Shown piece after piece: positions 1 to 10,612 of a DNA stretch of 64,000 nucleotides. Every line of letters starts with the position of its first letter. The first letter of the stretch is position 1. The stretch comes from Daphnia pulex. Its lineage: Eukaryota; Arthropoda; Branchiopoda; Diplostraca; Daphniidae. The position numbers and the translations under genes were made by a program. Under the pieces are notes generated by a model, which searched no databases, was not told the DNA's origin, and worked only from the letters and a program-made list of their open reading frames with translations. The DNA is taken from positions 6,687,001-6,751,000 of the forward strand of contig NC_060026.1 in assembly GCF_021134715.1 (NCBI RefSeq), in the 5' to 3' direction.

Positions 1-700
1 CAATCACAACCCCTAAAGGATTTTTAAAAATTCTCAGCCGTAAAAAACCGTACAGCGTGTCGAACAACAATTCTCTGGCAGGGTACATTATACAAGCAAA
101 TAAATTAACTTTGTGCGTTTAACGTTTAATTACGTTAAAGTTTAACGAATTCAATAATTTGGGTTTAGCTCAAAGCGAAGGATGCGATATACTCAAACTC
201 ATGATTTCGTGTGGGTATCCAATTGTGCCGAGGTAATCGTGGCATTAATCAAATCTCATTTTCTCGTAAGCCGGTGAAATGTATTCTTTCCATCAAGACG
301 GGTGCACTGTAAAAATTTGTGTTCTCTTTTCGAAGGTTTAAAGCTGCAGTTTTTGTCTGCACATTTTTAGTAAGTACCTGCTCTTTTTGGCAGGTTTCGA
401 TTTTAGTAAGATATGGAACCTACAGTTGTAACAAGTTTCACTTAATGTTTTAGAACGTTTAAACTTGTTAAAATTGCAGGTTTTTAATTGACAACAACAT
501 TTCGTTATTTGGTTGTGTAACTCCAATATTATTTGTCTAAAACGGTTGCTGAACCGAATAAAAAAATATTTTTATAATCCTGAATTATATCATAAATAAA
601 ATTATATTTATCAATGCAAACTGTTTTTTTTTATTTTATACTTGAATGGAACAAGGCGGCAAAAACAGAACAGCATGTAAAATTGTTTGACTCATTGTTT
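1..700. other. AT-rich non-coding stretch, nothing recognised
   Basis: No reading frame with splice-consistent continuation or recognisable motif is visible on either strand. It lies downstream (on the minus strand) of the decayed gene at 0.7-2.1 kb and could hold that gene's 3' flank. Confidence 0.4.
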
Positions 701-719
701 CAATATCATATTACGAAAT

Positions 720-2130
720 ATGCTTGCGGTAGGCCTACTACATCCTAATTTTAGTTGTTCAGTGATCCTTTCAATAACTTCTCCTTCAATAAAGAGAAGG
801 AGGGCTTTGACTTCCTTTCACCGTAGATCAAAAACATAGTACACTGCCAACAAACTTATTAAGGCATCGGTAGATTCCTGGGCGCAGATAAAGGGAGCCT
901 TCCCAGCAACAACGTGAAAGGAACTGTCATACTTCAAGAGGTAAGAAGCTTGACGATCTATTTCTTGTATTGCTGCTGCAATTTCAACATAATCCTATCA
1001 ATAAATACCAATTACGTTATGTTTAACGTTACACACTCTTATAATTAAAATTGTACCTCTCTGCAATCAATGATATGTAGATGAACGTTCTTTCTACGCC
1101 TTCCAGCAAAAATTAATTGCGGGAGCAGTTCCAGTGATTCACAAGACATTTGTTCTGAAATTGAATTCCGTTAATGAAGATAATTTTCAACAAATGTAAT
1201 ACTATAATTACCAAAGTCTGATAGATCTTCATAATAAAAAGAAAGGATGGAGATGATGATGATTGGAGTTTGAAGTTTTTGCTAACGAAACAATTTTCGG
1301 AACAAGCTTCTTCCAATTCTCCGAAATTCTGTGAACAGTTCCGCTACCTAATATGCCTTCGAATTGGTCGTTTAGCTATAAAACCAAAAGAAAATGATAA
1401 ACAGGTATTAACCAAAATTTTAATTGGGCATCAAATTTTGACTTTAAAATGGCTGAAAAAGGGCAGACATCTTTTACAATGTCTTGGACGAATGTAGATA
1501 AAACGCCATCTTCGATCGGATTTCTACGACCAGCATAAGTTTATTTCCATAAAGTGATGAGTGCTTGACTTATTACGCCATTAGAGTTTGCATACAAATC
1601 TAGCATTTTCTCAACATTGGCTTTGTAAGAGACAAGATCCACTTAACGAAATAAAAAACATATAGTACCAACACACTTTATAGATACCAGGAAGATATTA
1701 TTCACATTCCGTATCACCTACTGTCGTTCTTCGTGCTCGGCCATCAGAAATCTTTTTATTTTTGTCCAATGTCGGACGACCTCCCTTCGTGCTTTTCTTG
1801 ATACCTATTTTACGACGTTTTCGTCCCAAATAAGTTAATATTTTCTGGCAAAGAAGATTCTGTAAACAAAAAAGTTAAATGAATTCAAGTCAAGTTAAAA
1901 TTGAACAATAACAATTCACCTCAAAATCAACTCGACTCTCTTCTACTTCTCCAAGCACATGTGGGTATTTGGACACTAGCTCCCCAATTACATAACGTAT
2001 GCTGATACTATCGCTAGTTTTAGAATTATGTTGGATTTACTTTTCTAACTCTCTGGCAATAGAAATTTAATCAACAAACATCAATGCTTCCTTGTTCTTT
2101 AGCTTATTATCAACAGGCTGACTAAACAAA
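720..2130 (-). pseudogene. Decayed intron-containing protein gene, family not recognised
   Basis: The minus strand reads as coding in several short blocks that an ORF-length cutoff hides. Going 5' to 3', a block near 2100-2040 (contains ALMFVD, a stop, then ARELEK) leads to 2007-1921 (IRYVIGELVSKYPHV...SRVDFE). That block is followed by a clean 62-base GT...AG intron and then 1860-1697 (NLLCQKILTYLGRKRRK...GDTECE, then a stop). Further blocks are 1640-1553 (VDLVSYKANVEKMLDLYA...), 1529-1390 (GRRNPIEDGVLSTFVQDIV...), 1365-1230 (FEGILGSGTVHRISENWKK...), 1172-1056 (SLELLPQLIFAGRRRKNV...IDCRE), a GTACAA...ATAG intron, and 999-735 (DYVEIAAAIQEIDRQASYLL and on). The last block runs about 88 codons with a single TGA at 813-815 before the frame resumes as KEVKALLLFIEGEVIERI. 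Several blocks end in stops or shift frame, so I call it a pseudogene. The preserved introns mean it is not a retrocopy. I cannot name the family; a domesticated or repeated multicopy gene is possible. Confidence 0.55.
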
Positions 2131-2852
2131 ATTGGTAGAGTGTAGGTCCTAAGGTTGTTCCACAAATTTCTTGTCTGGAATGGCACTTGTTAGTATTTTA
2201 CAAGCAGAACATAAGCAGTCACAAGTTGAGGCGCAAAATAGTAGAAATCACGCATAGTAGAAATCACGCAGAACCGAAATAATAAAGTTTAAATATAACT
2301 AACTGGATGCACCAAAACAAGTCAGACTGACTTAACCATTTGCCATGCAATTGCTATCATTAAGTATTAGAGACCATCCAATAAAAATAGTGACAAATAC
2401 TTGCTGACATATATGGTGAACAACTGAACATAGAAAAAATTTGGCTAAAACTATTATTCAAACAATCAAAACTATTTTCGTGATTTGATACCAAGATATA
2501 CAATAGACTTGTATTGAAACATGAAACAAAAATACAAAATAGGCCTACGTTTCCAATCAAATTACAGTAAATCATGAGTGAAATTCTTCCTGTAGAAATA
2601 ATCGGCCATTCAGTTGCAAACAAAAATCGTCACACACGCGTCAATTGCGTGTAGACCAACAAAAATGAAAACAAAGAAAAAGTGATATGATCATCGACAC
2701 CTGACCCAAAACGACTCGTGAGCTGACGGATCAGATTGGTGTTTGGGAAGTATTTAGACGGTAGACTTCTTCGATGAGATTTAGTATTCGTTCCTATAAA
2801 GAAGAATTGTCACTCAACGGGACCTTTTTCATCATTTCTTGGGTGGATTGAT

Positions 2853-3500
2853 CTATACAAAACAATCATATCCCATTATCCCTAGTCCTCTAAAAAAAGC
2901 AGAGAAGTAAAAAATAAACGAAGTTGTTATACCTTCTAGTTTGGGCTGTTTAAGTTGCTTTGCATCCGCTTCCTTCAAATTGGTAACAACTTGTTTGTTC
3001 TGAGACATGGAAAGGGCCATGATACTCCTGAACATCCATTTCAAGGAACTGTTCTTGAAATCAGCCCAAATGTTGTCCATGTTGTAATTATCGAGGGAGA
3101 TGCCAAGAAGTCGCAAATCGGTTGTCAAAGTGTCGAAATAGTGACTAAGCAAATCGTGCAGGTACTTCTGTCTCGTTTTCGGCAAGGTGCTCGTGTACAG
3201 GAAATACGCTACGTCGCCAATTGGATGGCCTGGTGGATGGATAGTTGAAAATGTTGTTGTTCCAGTAATCTCCGTGCACAATACACACCAACGAGCCACT
3301 GCTCTCAAACGTTTCCACCATGTTGACCTTAGACATTTGAGGTGTAAATTTAGCCACCCACTCAAGTAGTTGATAACAATAAAACAAATTAGTTGGGATG
3401 CCAGTGGTGTACAGAAAAATTGTTTATACTCACATAGGGCTTTTCCCCTTCTATATCTTCTAAAAATGTGACGATCGACCCGGATGAAAAGTCTGTAAGG
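2853..3500 (-). pseudogene. CHK/EcKL-type kinase-like fragment lacking the catalytic segment
   Basis: One frame reads SLVCIVHGDYWNNNIFN, which fits the Brenner-type HGDxxxxN catalytic motif of the CHK kinase-like family (DUF1679/EcKL, small-molecule kinases expanded in arthropods). After a frame change, another frame reads HPIGDVAYFLYTST followed by about 85 residues of helical sequence ending at a possible donor near 2932. In the family, HGDLW..NN and the DLAYFLYTS motif are separated by roughly 20-25 residues that include the metal-binding DFQ/DWQ. Here they are almost abutting and out of frame, so the Mg-binding Asp segment is missing. An upstream block (3498-3434, ending FLEDIEGEKPY before a GTGAGT donor) resembles the E-D-L region, but the fit is weak. 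The family call rests on these motifs only. Confidence 0.5.
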
Positions 3501-3504
3501 CCTT

Positions 3505-3850
3505 CTAAGATTTCCATATCGTACTTAGTAGTATCGTTGACAAGAAACTTGACCTTCGGGGAAATCCGGGATAATTCGCCAGTAGTCGGATCCAGTATCC
3601 AGAATAAATGACACCTCTTGCAACAGGAGAGAGGTTTGGGTAATCATCTTCAGTGCATGTATGGAACAGTTTTAACGATGTAAAAATAGTCTTCTTCTTC
3701 AAATGGAAGACAACTTTGGGCAGCAATACATTTGTAAATCCACGATGGAAGAATCAGCTTCATTCTCTTGGAATAACTTTTTGTGAGGAGGGTGACAATG
3801 TTAGCTACAACACAGTATTTTTCCCTGTGAATAAAATAGATTGAAAGATG
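3505..3850 (-). pseudogene. Coding-looking fragments upstream of the kinase remnant
   Basis: Two minus-strand frames carry protein-like sequence: one reads CIAAQSCLPFEEEDYFYIVK and another reads TEDDYPNLSPVARGVIYSG, with a third frame picking up LDPTTGELSRISPKVKFLVN. They cannot be joined by evident splice sites and I do not recognise them. They may be 5' parts of the broken kinase-like gene or of another dead gene. Confidence 0.25.
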
Positions 3851-3899
3851 CATTTAGTAAATTCATAACAAAAGTTTACAGTTATAGATTATATTTACC

Positions 3900-4920
3900 T
3901 GGATTTAACGTAATGTTCCCACCATGTTTATAATAATGTTATCCGCAGTATTTCTTTATTTGCATGAAGTGATGGTGGAATTGATTTTTTGACAACGCAG
4001 ATTTCTTTTCCGGAAAATATCATTGACGATGGGAATAAAACATTAATTGGTTCCATTTTATAATCCTCACTTATAAAGAACAACAATTTATAAATTAATT
4101 TGGACTGACAAGTGACAACAGCAGTTTCAACGACAACAAGTACAAGCGTGGTTGCAATACTTGTGATATATACACACATTTCAATTTTTGTTAGAAAAAA
4201 TCGTCGAAAACAAAGGGTTTTAACCTGTAGAAGAAAAAATGGTCGAAACTTTCGAAAACCGAACGTTTTCAACTTGAGGTATCGGAAAATTGAATTCTGT
4301 TTTCGAAACCTGAAGGTTACAAAACCTTTACTTTTAGAAACCCTTTTTAACCGAGTGGATTAAATTCACCTTGAAATTAGAAGCTAAAAGGGAGGCGGGA
4401 GAGGGGTTGTTGGCGTAGTTTATCCAACATCCCACATCACGCCTTGGCCGAATAGTAGAAGGAATAGAAACTTTCTTTCTTGGCAGGATAACTTGGCCTT
4501 TCAAAGTTGATGAGAGCCATCAGCAGGGTATTCGAATCAGTGACCCTGGTAGCACGCTTCTATTCATAGGATGTACGTCGTCCATCTAATCACCCGAGTG
4601 AGACATCTTAACCCGACGTCCATAGGATTGTATATTTCTATACTAATGTCGCGCTGTAAGACATCCAAATGGGTACGGCTTACAGTCGTCTTCAAATGTG
4701 GCTCTATAGGAGATCTGATTGTGGACAGCTCATGGATATCATCATGAGTAAATTTTTAGACATACTTTTTGTGTCCAGAATACATCCTCTTTCCCGTTTT
4801 CTTTAGACTGAATATGGACTTATTCCGAACCATTATTCGCCTCCCCAATGACAGTAACGAATAACGAAGCAAACTGAATTCAAGAAACTTGTTTATTAAA
4901 TGGATTGACACAACTACATC
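3900..4920. other. Intergenic, no gene supported
   Basis: Several short frames overlap on both strands in low-complexity Thr/Val-rich sequence (around 4100-4170), with no splice-consistent extension. A tRNA B-box-like string reading GATTCGAATACCC on the minus strand lies near 4534, but without a convincing A box. Nothing else is seen. Confidence 0.35.
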
Positions 4921-4979
4921 ATCTCTAAATCTAAATTGATTGTCTTGATTGTCTTGATTGATTGTCTAAATTGATTGCT

Positions 4980-5013
4980 TTGATCCAGATACATCTGGAT
5001 GTATCTGGATCAA
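4980..5013. repeat. 34-bp perfect palindrome
   Basis: Arms of 16 bases (TTGATCCAGATACATC and its exact reverse complement) flank a 2-base centre. It lies next to a run of GATTGTCTTGATT-like direct repeats (4937-4978). Function unknown; it could be a remnant of an insertion or simply a local hairpin. Confidence 0.8.
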
Positions 5014-5343
5014 GGCAAAGGTCTGAAAAACAAAAAGGATTATGACAGATGTCTAGGTTTTCAATTATGGAACACGAATAAATTTATCACCTGTCTATCT
5101 GAAAATTGACGAGAGAAAACATGTAGAACAAACTCATTTGCTCAGAATCAGGACAATAGTTGCTCAGGTTTGAGGTAAATTTTCCGAACAACTAGTTAAC
5201 GAGATTTTAATTCTTAATTCAATCCGATGCTGCACTCACAGTACTGAAAAAGAGATCACAAATTAAAACGCAGCTGATGATAGTTGCTAAGCAATTTTTT
5301 TGTTTGTGCATATGTTAACAAGTCGACCGATTCGAAATACATC

Positions 5344-5925
5344 ATGTGTGACGATGCCGTAGGTAAGGAACCAACCAATTTAATATTTTTTTAAATTTTA
5401 CTTTAATTATTGCAGAATCCTAATATTTGCAGAGCTCTTGGATGATAAATCAATTGATGTTGCTTCGTACCATTACGATTACGAGGCTTACGACTATGAA
5501 GGAGAGGGCGACTATGAAGGAGAGAATGACTATGAAGAAGAGGGTGACTATGAAGAAGAGGGCGACTATGAAGGAGATGACAAAGATAAAAATGTTAAGC
5601 CAGATCAAAAGGAGGATAGTAAGACTGAAGAGAAACCAGAGCCAGACAAAGAAATTGCCGGGCAAAGTCAAGCCAAAGAAGTGAAATCACCAAATATGGC
5701 TGGGCCCAGCAAAAGAAGAAAGAAATTTCTTCGTAAAAAGGAACTGAAGAAATCGGCTAAGGGAGCCAAAACAGCTACAACCCTGGACGAAGAAATAATT
5801 GGGAAACTGGCAGATTTCTTAAGCGACTGCAGTACTAGCAGTGGTAAGTTATTCTGATGCCAATAATTTATATACAAATGTTTAACTTACCCATTTTCTA
5901 AATTTTAGATAGTGATGAAGATTAG
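5344..5925 (+). CDS. Small acidic/basic protein, array copy 1, zinc finger lost
   Basis: Three exons keep phase: 5344-5362, 5433-5843 and 5909-5925, giving about 148 residues ending SDSDED. The product has Asp/Glu/Tyr-rich repeats of the type DYEGE/DYEEEG (residues about 15-45). A Lys/Glu-rich linker, a basic patch (KRRKKFLRKKELKK), and a short conserved tail (LADFLSDCSTSS) follow. The first exon is the downstream half of the zinc-finger exon seen intact at 7533-7591. In copy 1 that region (about 5308-5343) lacks 2 bases, has no AG acceptor, and reads Tyr where the third zinc Cys should be, so the finger cannot form. The start used is the internal ATG of the old finger. An AATAAA lies near 6015. 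Role unknown; whether it is expressed is open. Confidence 0.5.
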
Positions 5926-6041
5926 TTAAAATTCCCACGATGGGAAATTCCCATAACCAAGCCTTAGTTGCAACTGTTTGAGGTTCTTCGTTTCAACTTT
6001 TGAGGTCATGTTCTCGAATAAAATTCGTAAAATTTTCTTAG

Positions 6042-6482
6042 TACTACTCCAGGATGATGATGAAAACCACCCCGAGACACCATAATACTATGACTGGGAC
6101 AATATGAACTATGATGGGGATTGTGAGGATGGGCCTGAGGATGATCAAGACAAGGATCAAGATAAAACAGAGAAGGATGAGCCAAAATCCAAAAAAATCG
6201 AAAAAGCAACATCAGCAGAAACGAAAGTCGAAGAAAAGGATGCGGGAAATTTTGCTGGTCCAAGTCACTGGAAGAAAAGGCAGAGCAGAAAGAAAGAGCT
6301 CAAGAATGCGAAGAAACCCAAAACTGAAGCATCAACTGAGGTCAACACAACTCTGGCCAATGAATTCAAGAAATATTGCAATTCAAGCAGTGGTAAAATT
6401 ATGTGATTTTACTTGGATATTTCAACAATTACTAATTAGCCCTAATTTTCAATTTTAGATGACAGCAAGTAAAATAATTTGG
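6042..6482 (+). pseudogene. Array copy 2, nonsense mutation, no zinc-finger exons
   Basis: This is nearly base-for-base the third exon of the copy at 7425-8022, preceded by the end of its intron (TTTTCTTAG). In the frame shared with that copy there is a TAA at 6083-6085, at the position where the better copy encodes Tyr (PETPYYDWDN region). No finger-coding exons are found upstream, where the poly(A) region of copy 1 sits directly. The rest of the frame (from 6104) is open, and the last intron (donor GTAAAA at 6393, acceptor before 6469) is preserved, giving the tail DDSK. AATAAA follows near 6565. Confidence 0.7.
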
Positions 6483-6861
6483 GCGTGATCTCAAGACTAC
6501 CCACTACTTACTTTTAACCTTTCAAAGCTAGGGTCTGTAGTCAAACCTTTTGTCTTTTTTTCAAATAAAATTCTCAAACTAAATTATTATGTCTATATTC
6601 TTAGAAAGAAGTGCAATTGTGCTTAGTCATGTTGATAAATAAATAGGCTTTCCTTACCCTCCCTTGACAGAATGATAGCTTTCTCGTAGATTACCTTCAA
6701 GTAACTCTGAAGCCACCTGGTTTTGTGATTCTTTCGTGTTCCTGTTAAAAAATATCAGAATCGTTAAAGTCACAGTTATCTACAAACAAATTTTTAATTT
6801 ACTACTAATATTTAAAAGGGCCACACAACATGTAGCAGTAATTTTTCTATTGGTTCACCAC

Positions 6862-7044
6862 GACAATTTCTCTTTTCTGTCCCTTTATGCTCAGCCAGCC
6901 AGCTCAAAGAACAATTCTCAGCCCCGCTGCACATATTTTGTTCAGAGCTGATCTAAAAGACCACAATTTCTCTTTTTTGTCCCTTTATGCTCGGCCAGCC
7001 TGCCTCGATCAGCCACGCTTGACATATTTTGTTCCAAGCTGATA
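6862..7044. repeat. Tandem duplication of about 90 bp
   Basis: Two diverged units, about 6862-6953 and 6963-7044, share ACAATTTCTCTTTT, TGTCCCTTTATGCTC, GCCAGCC and CATATTTTGTTC...AGCTGAT. It lies between array copies 2 and 3, upstream of the intact copy, so it may be part of its promoter region or a duplication scar. Confidence 0.75.
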
Positions 7045-7229
7045 GATTAAAAATATTTTACAGATTTTGATTATTACAATGGTTAAAGCACAAACAATTA
7101 CGATGATTAATATACAAACAAACTTCACAGTAGATGATTCAAATATATAATATGGCAATATATGGGAGACTATTCAAGTTTTGGTCACTGTCCCATCTTA
7201 GACAGTGTCCTAAAAGAATTAGATAAAAT

Positions 7230-7432
7230 GGTACAAAAAATTTTTTGTGAATTGTGAACTTCAAAACAACCTGAATTATAATGGAGATTGTGAGGATGTT
7301 CAAGACGAGGATCAAGATGACACAGAGAAGGAAGAGAAAGACGCCAAATCCGAAAAAGTTGAGGAACAAGCAAAATCAGAAGAAAAGAAAGTCGAGGAAG
7401 AGGATGTGACTTTATCTAAAGAAAATGGCTGA
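7230..7432 (+). pseudogene. Array fragment: partial third exon
   Basis: The sequence from NYNGDCEDVQDEDQDD through a Lys/Glu-rich stretch is related to residues just after the finger in the neighbouring copy (NYDGDCKDGPEDDQDE). It has no upstream exon or acceptor and its frame ends in a TGA that overlaps the start codon region of the next copy (ATG at 7425). It is a truncated duplicate. Confidence 0.6.
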
Positions 7433-8022
7433 TAAACAGCACGAAGAAGACGGCTCGTGGTGCTGTGATAGGTATAGTAAAATAATAATATTAATTTCTT
7501 TTATAATTATTAACTTGTTTTTACTCATGCAGGTGCACGTATGTCAACAAATCTACGGATTCGAAATGCGTCATGTGTTACGACACTATATGTAAGGTTT
7601 TTAATTTTAATTAAGTTAATCTTACTAAATTTAAATTTATTTTTACTGTATTTTTCTTAGTCCTACTCCAGGATGATGATGAAAACCACCCCGAGACTCC
7701 TTATTACGACTGGGACAATATTAACTATGATGGGGATTGTAAGGATGGGCCTGAGGATGATCAAGACGAGGATGATGATAAAACAGTGAAGGATGAGCCA
7801 AAATCCGAAAAAGTCGAAGAAGCAACATCAGCAGAAACGAAAGTCGAAGAAAAGGATGAGGGAATTGTTTCAGGCCCTAGTAACTGGAAGAAAAGGCAAG
7901 CCAGAAAGAAAGAACTCAAGAATGCGAAGAAACCCAGAGCTGAAGCATCAACTGAGGTCAACACAACTCTGGCCGATGAATTCAAGAAATATTGCTACTC
8001 GAGAAGTGATAAAAATATGTGA
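7425..8022 (+). CDS. Small NZF/RanBP2-type zinc-finger protein, array copy 3
   Basis: Exons 7425-7471, 7533-7591 and 7661-8022 join in phase to give about 155 residues. Residues 12-31 read WCCDRCTYVNKSTDSKCVMC, an exact match to the W-x-C-x2-C-x3-N-x6-C-x2-C pattern of RanBP2-type fingers. The Thr-Tyr after the second Cys and the Met before the last Cys fit the ubiquitin-binding NZF subclass (Npl4 finger type). An acidic region (DDDENHPETPYYDWDN..., residues about 38-70), a Lys/Glu-rich region, a basic patch (WKKRQARKKELKNAKK) and a tail (LADEFKKYC) follow. The other copies splice out of the last long exon at G|GTAAA(A/G). Here that donor is ATAAAA, so translation runs to a TGA at 8020-8022 and ends SRSDKNM. 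AATAAA is near 8167. Ubiquitin binding is inferred from the motif, not shown. Confidence 0.65.
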
Positions 8023-8199
8023 TTTTACTTAAATATTTCAACAATTACTAATTAGCCCTAATTTTCAATTTCAGATGACAGCGAGTAAAAGAATTTTAAC
8101 TCAGGACTACTCTTAACTTTTCAAAGCTCAGTGTCTATGTAGTCAATATTTCGTCTTTTTTCCTCAAATAAAATTTTCAAACTGAATCCTATATTAGTA

Positions 8200-9360
8200 T
8201 ATCCAGTATAATTCCCAGATGAAGAAAAATGAAAAAAAGGGGACATCAGATTATTATTGGAATGACCAAATATATGACGGAGACAACGAGACAAGATAAA
8301 AAAAACTCAAACTTTGCTGAGGAATTAACGACTTTGACTTGTAATTTCAATTCAATTAATGTATTGAATACAAGTTTAGTTTGGACCCTACGATGTGAGA
8401 GTATGCGAAAGGAAAGATGTCGAGAGAGAGAGAGAGAAAAGTGCGACCTTCCATGGCACAGGCATAGTCAGTTGTAAGTTCTAACCTTTTGAGAATTAAA
8501 GAGAGGGGTGTTGAAAATAGGGGGGGGGGGGGGGGGCTTTGTGGTACGAATTACGGGTAATGTGCTTTGGGTACCAAATAATACAAATACACAGATATTC
8601 CATTGATAAGTAATGCGAAATTTATGTTTAATAATTCTTGACAGGAAAGCACATTACAAGAAAACATCAGACATGACAAAACTTACTTGACAGGAAAACG
8701 ATGACAACGCTCGTGGTGGGAATTGTTGTAAACTTACTTTTAATAAGAAAAAAATCATAGACTAAGTTTAAGTATGAATAACTAAAGAAAAAGTCCTATT
8801 AACACCATAATTCAACGATCGATTCTTATACGCTAGGATGTTCTTTATTTTTTAATAACAATAGAAAAAATTTAGGTCCTAAAGTTTATAAGTTATCGTC
8901 ACTTTACTTAGGGACTATCGGACATAAGAGACCTTGTTAAACCTTTTTGGCGGCACTGTAAAATTTTTTAAAATGTAACAACTTCTAAATTATACAACTA
9001 CAATACCGTTCGACAGAAAACATTCATATTTGGTGATATGATGTAGCCTATCACAAGGTATCATTTCATTTTTTTTATTTTAAATATTTTAAATTCGGTA
9101 TTAAATTTATAGTTAAATGAAATTTTTTATTTAAAATCAATATTTTTAATATTAAATATAATTATTTCTTCGGGGAGTTTTGAACAAGTATTTATTACCT
9201 TGATAGTAATAAAGCTCATTAAAAAAATCAATTCTTGCAATTTGTTCTAGGTTAACATAGCCTTTTGGCATAACTTTACTCCACTAGCCCGGAAGAATTC
9301 AGCTTCGCCATCCTGTCGATCAAGAAAAGCATGCCTGAAAAGCACGCCTCACTCTGCAGC
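8200..9360. other. AT-rich intergenic stretch with a poly-G run
   Basis: A run of about 17 G lies at 8521-8537. The rest is AT-rich without splice-consistent reading frames or recognisable motifs. Confidence 0.4.
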
Positions 9361-9477
9361 GTATTTGCGCGACGTTAATAATAATGCCATCGACGGAATA
9401 GCTTCGCTTAAGCGAAACAAAAATTACATTATGACCAGGAGGTGCCGGTGTGGTAGAAAAATCGATCCCCTACTCGC

Positions 9478-9590
9478 CCGCTCTTCCAACCCCCCAAAAT
9501 TCGACCCCTTCCCACCCACTCCCTCCACCCCCACAAAATTCGACCCCTTCCCACTTAACCCCGCCCAAAAATCGACCCCTTCCCTAAATC
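9478..9590. repeat. Degenerate pyrimidine-rich minisatellite
   Basis: Three copies of AAAATTCGACCCCTTCCC or the variant AAAATCGACCCCTTCCC, spaced about 40 bases, plus a more diverged first copy (AAAATCGATCCCC) nearby. The 151-codon frame running through it on the plus strand gets its FDPFP repeats from this satellite and is not evidence for a gene. Confidence 0.7.
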
Positions 9591-9829
9591 TAAACCGCAA
9601 AAACGATAAAAGCGGTTTAATCGCCAGCACTCACGATCCGTTGAACGGATCGGGATTATTTTCGCGTCAATTTGTCCGCGTCAACAAGTTTGACTACGCC
9701 CTCCCACCACAGACAGGATCCAAGGGACAATTTGCACGAAAGCCACAAATTTTCCGAAAAGGGAATAAAAAGCTTAAAAAAAATCTAACTCGCACTTTAG
9801 GCATACTCGTCTGTTGGTAGTGCTGAAAA

Positions 9830-10610
9830 TCAAGTCAAGTGGACATGTTACATAGAAAAAAGAATAATATCAATGTCTTCTCCAAAAAAACATTATGCGT
9901 AAATTGATTTAAAACGAAAAGTTAGAACGAAAAAACTTAAAACTTAATTGAAAAAAAAAAAAAAAAAAAAAAAACGATTTAGAAAAAGTTCATAACAGGC
10001 CCATGTGACGTTGAAAAACGACGAACGGGCCCAATTTCAATTTTTGCAACGGACGTAGGGCCTACCCGTTCTTCGGACATCCTTTTTATTATTATATAGT
10101 CAACTTATGGGAAACAGAAATAAATTTCACTTTAACTCCTTTTTCTCCCATTTCGGATTTGCCTCGAATGTGTCGATGTAAATAAGCTAAATAAATCACG
10201 AAACCCCCCAAAAAAAACCTATTTTTTAAATTGTGTTTCGAATTTTTCCTCCCAACTTCGACAAACCTGGCATGTCATAACTTCTCAAATGAAAATGATG
10301 GAAATGACATGGTAAAAAAGTATATAGCATTTAGACAGCAATAAAAAGTATTAAGGGGTTTAAAGGACGAAGAATTCTGTGTGAACTATAAAACGCCTTG
10401 TGTGGATATGGCATCACTTTCGTTTTTAGCTGATTTCTCCGAGAGTGAAAGTAAACATTTGATGATTGCTCTTCTGGCAGGACTTCATATTAATAAACGA
10501 TGTTTCGTCATAAGAATACTCTATTAACAGCGTCAAAAGTTAAATTAAAAAATACAAAAATTTCGTTCATATTTTATAAATTGGTATACTTAACGCGACT
10601 TAACGGTATT
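9830..10610. other. Intergenic, poly(A) tract, nothing else recognised
   Basis: A run of A lies at about 9951-9974. No coding or RNA feature is supported. Confidence 0.35.
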
Positions 10611-10612
10611 TA

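Noticed and set aside
9365..9820. 151-codon plus-strand frame with FDPFP repeats
   Set aside because: The repeats come from the pyrimidine-rich minisatellite. There is no splice context, and the frame is the by-product of low-complexity DNA.
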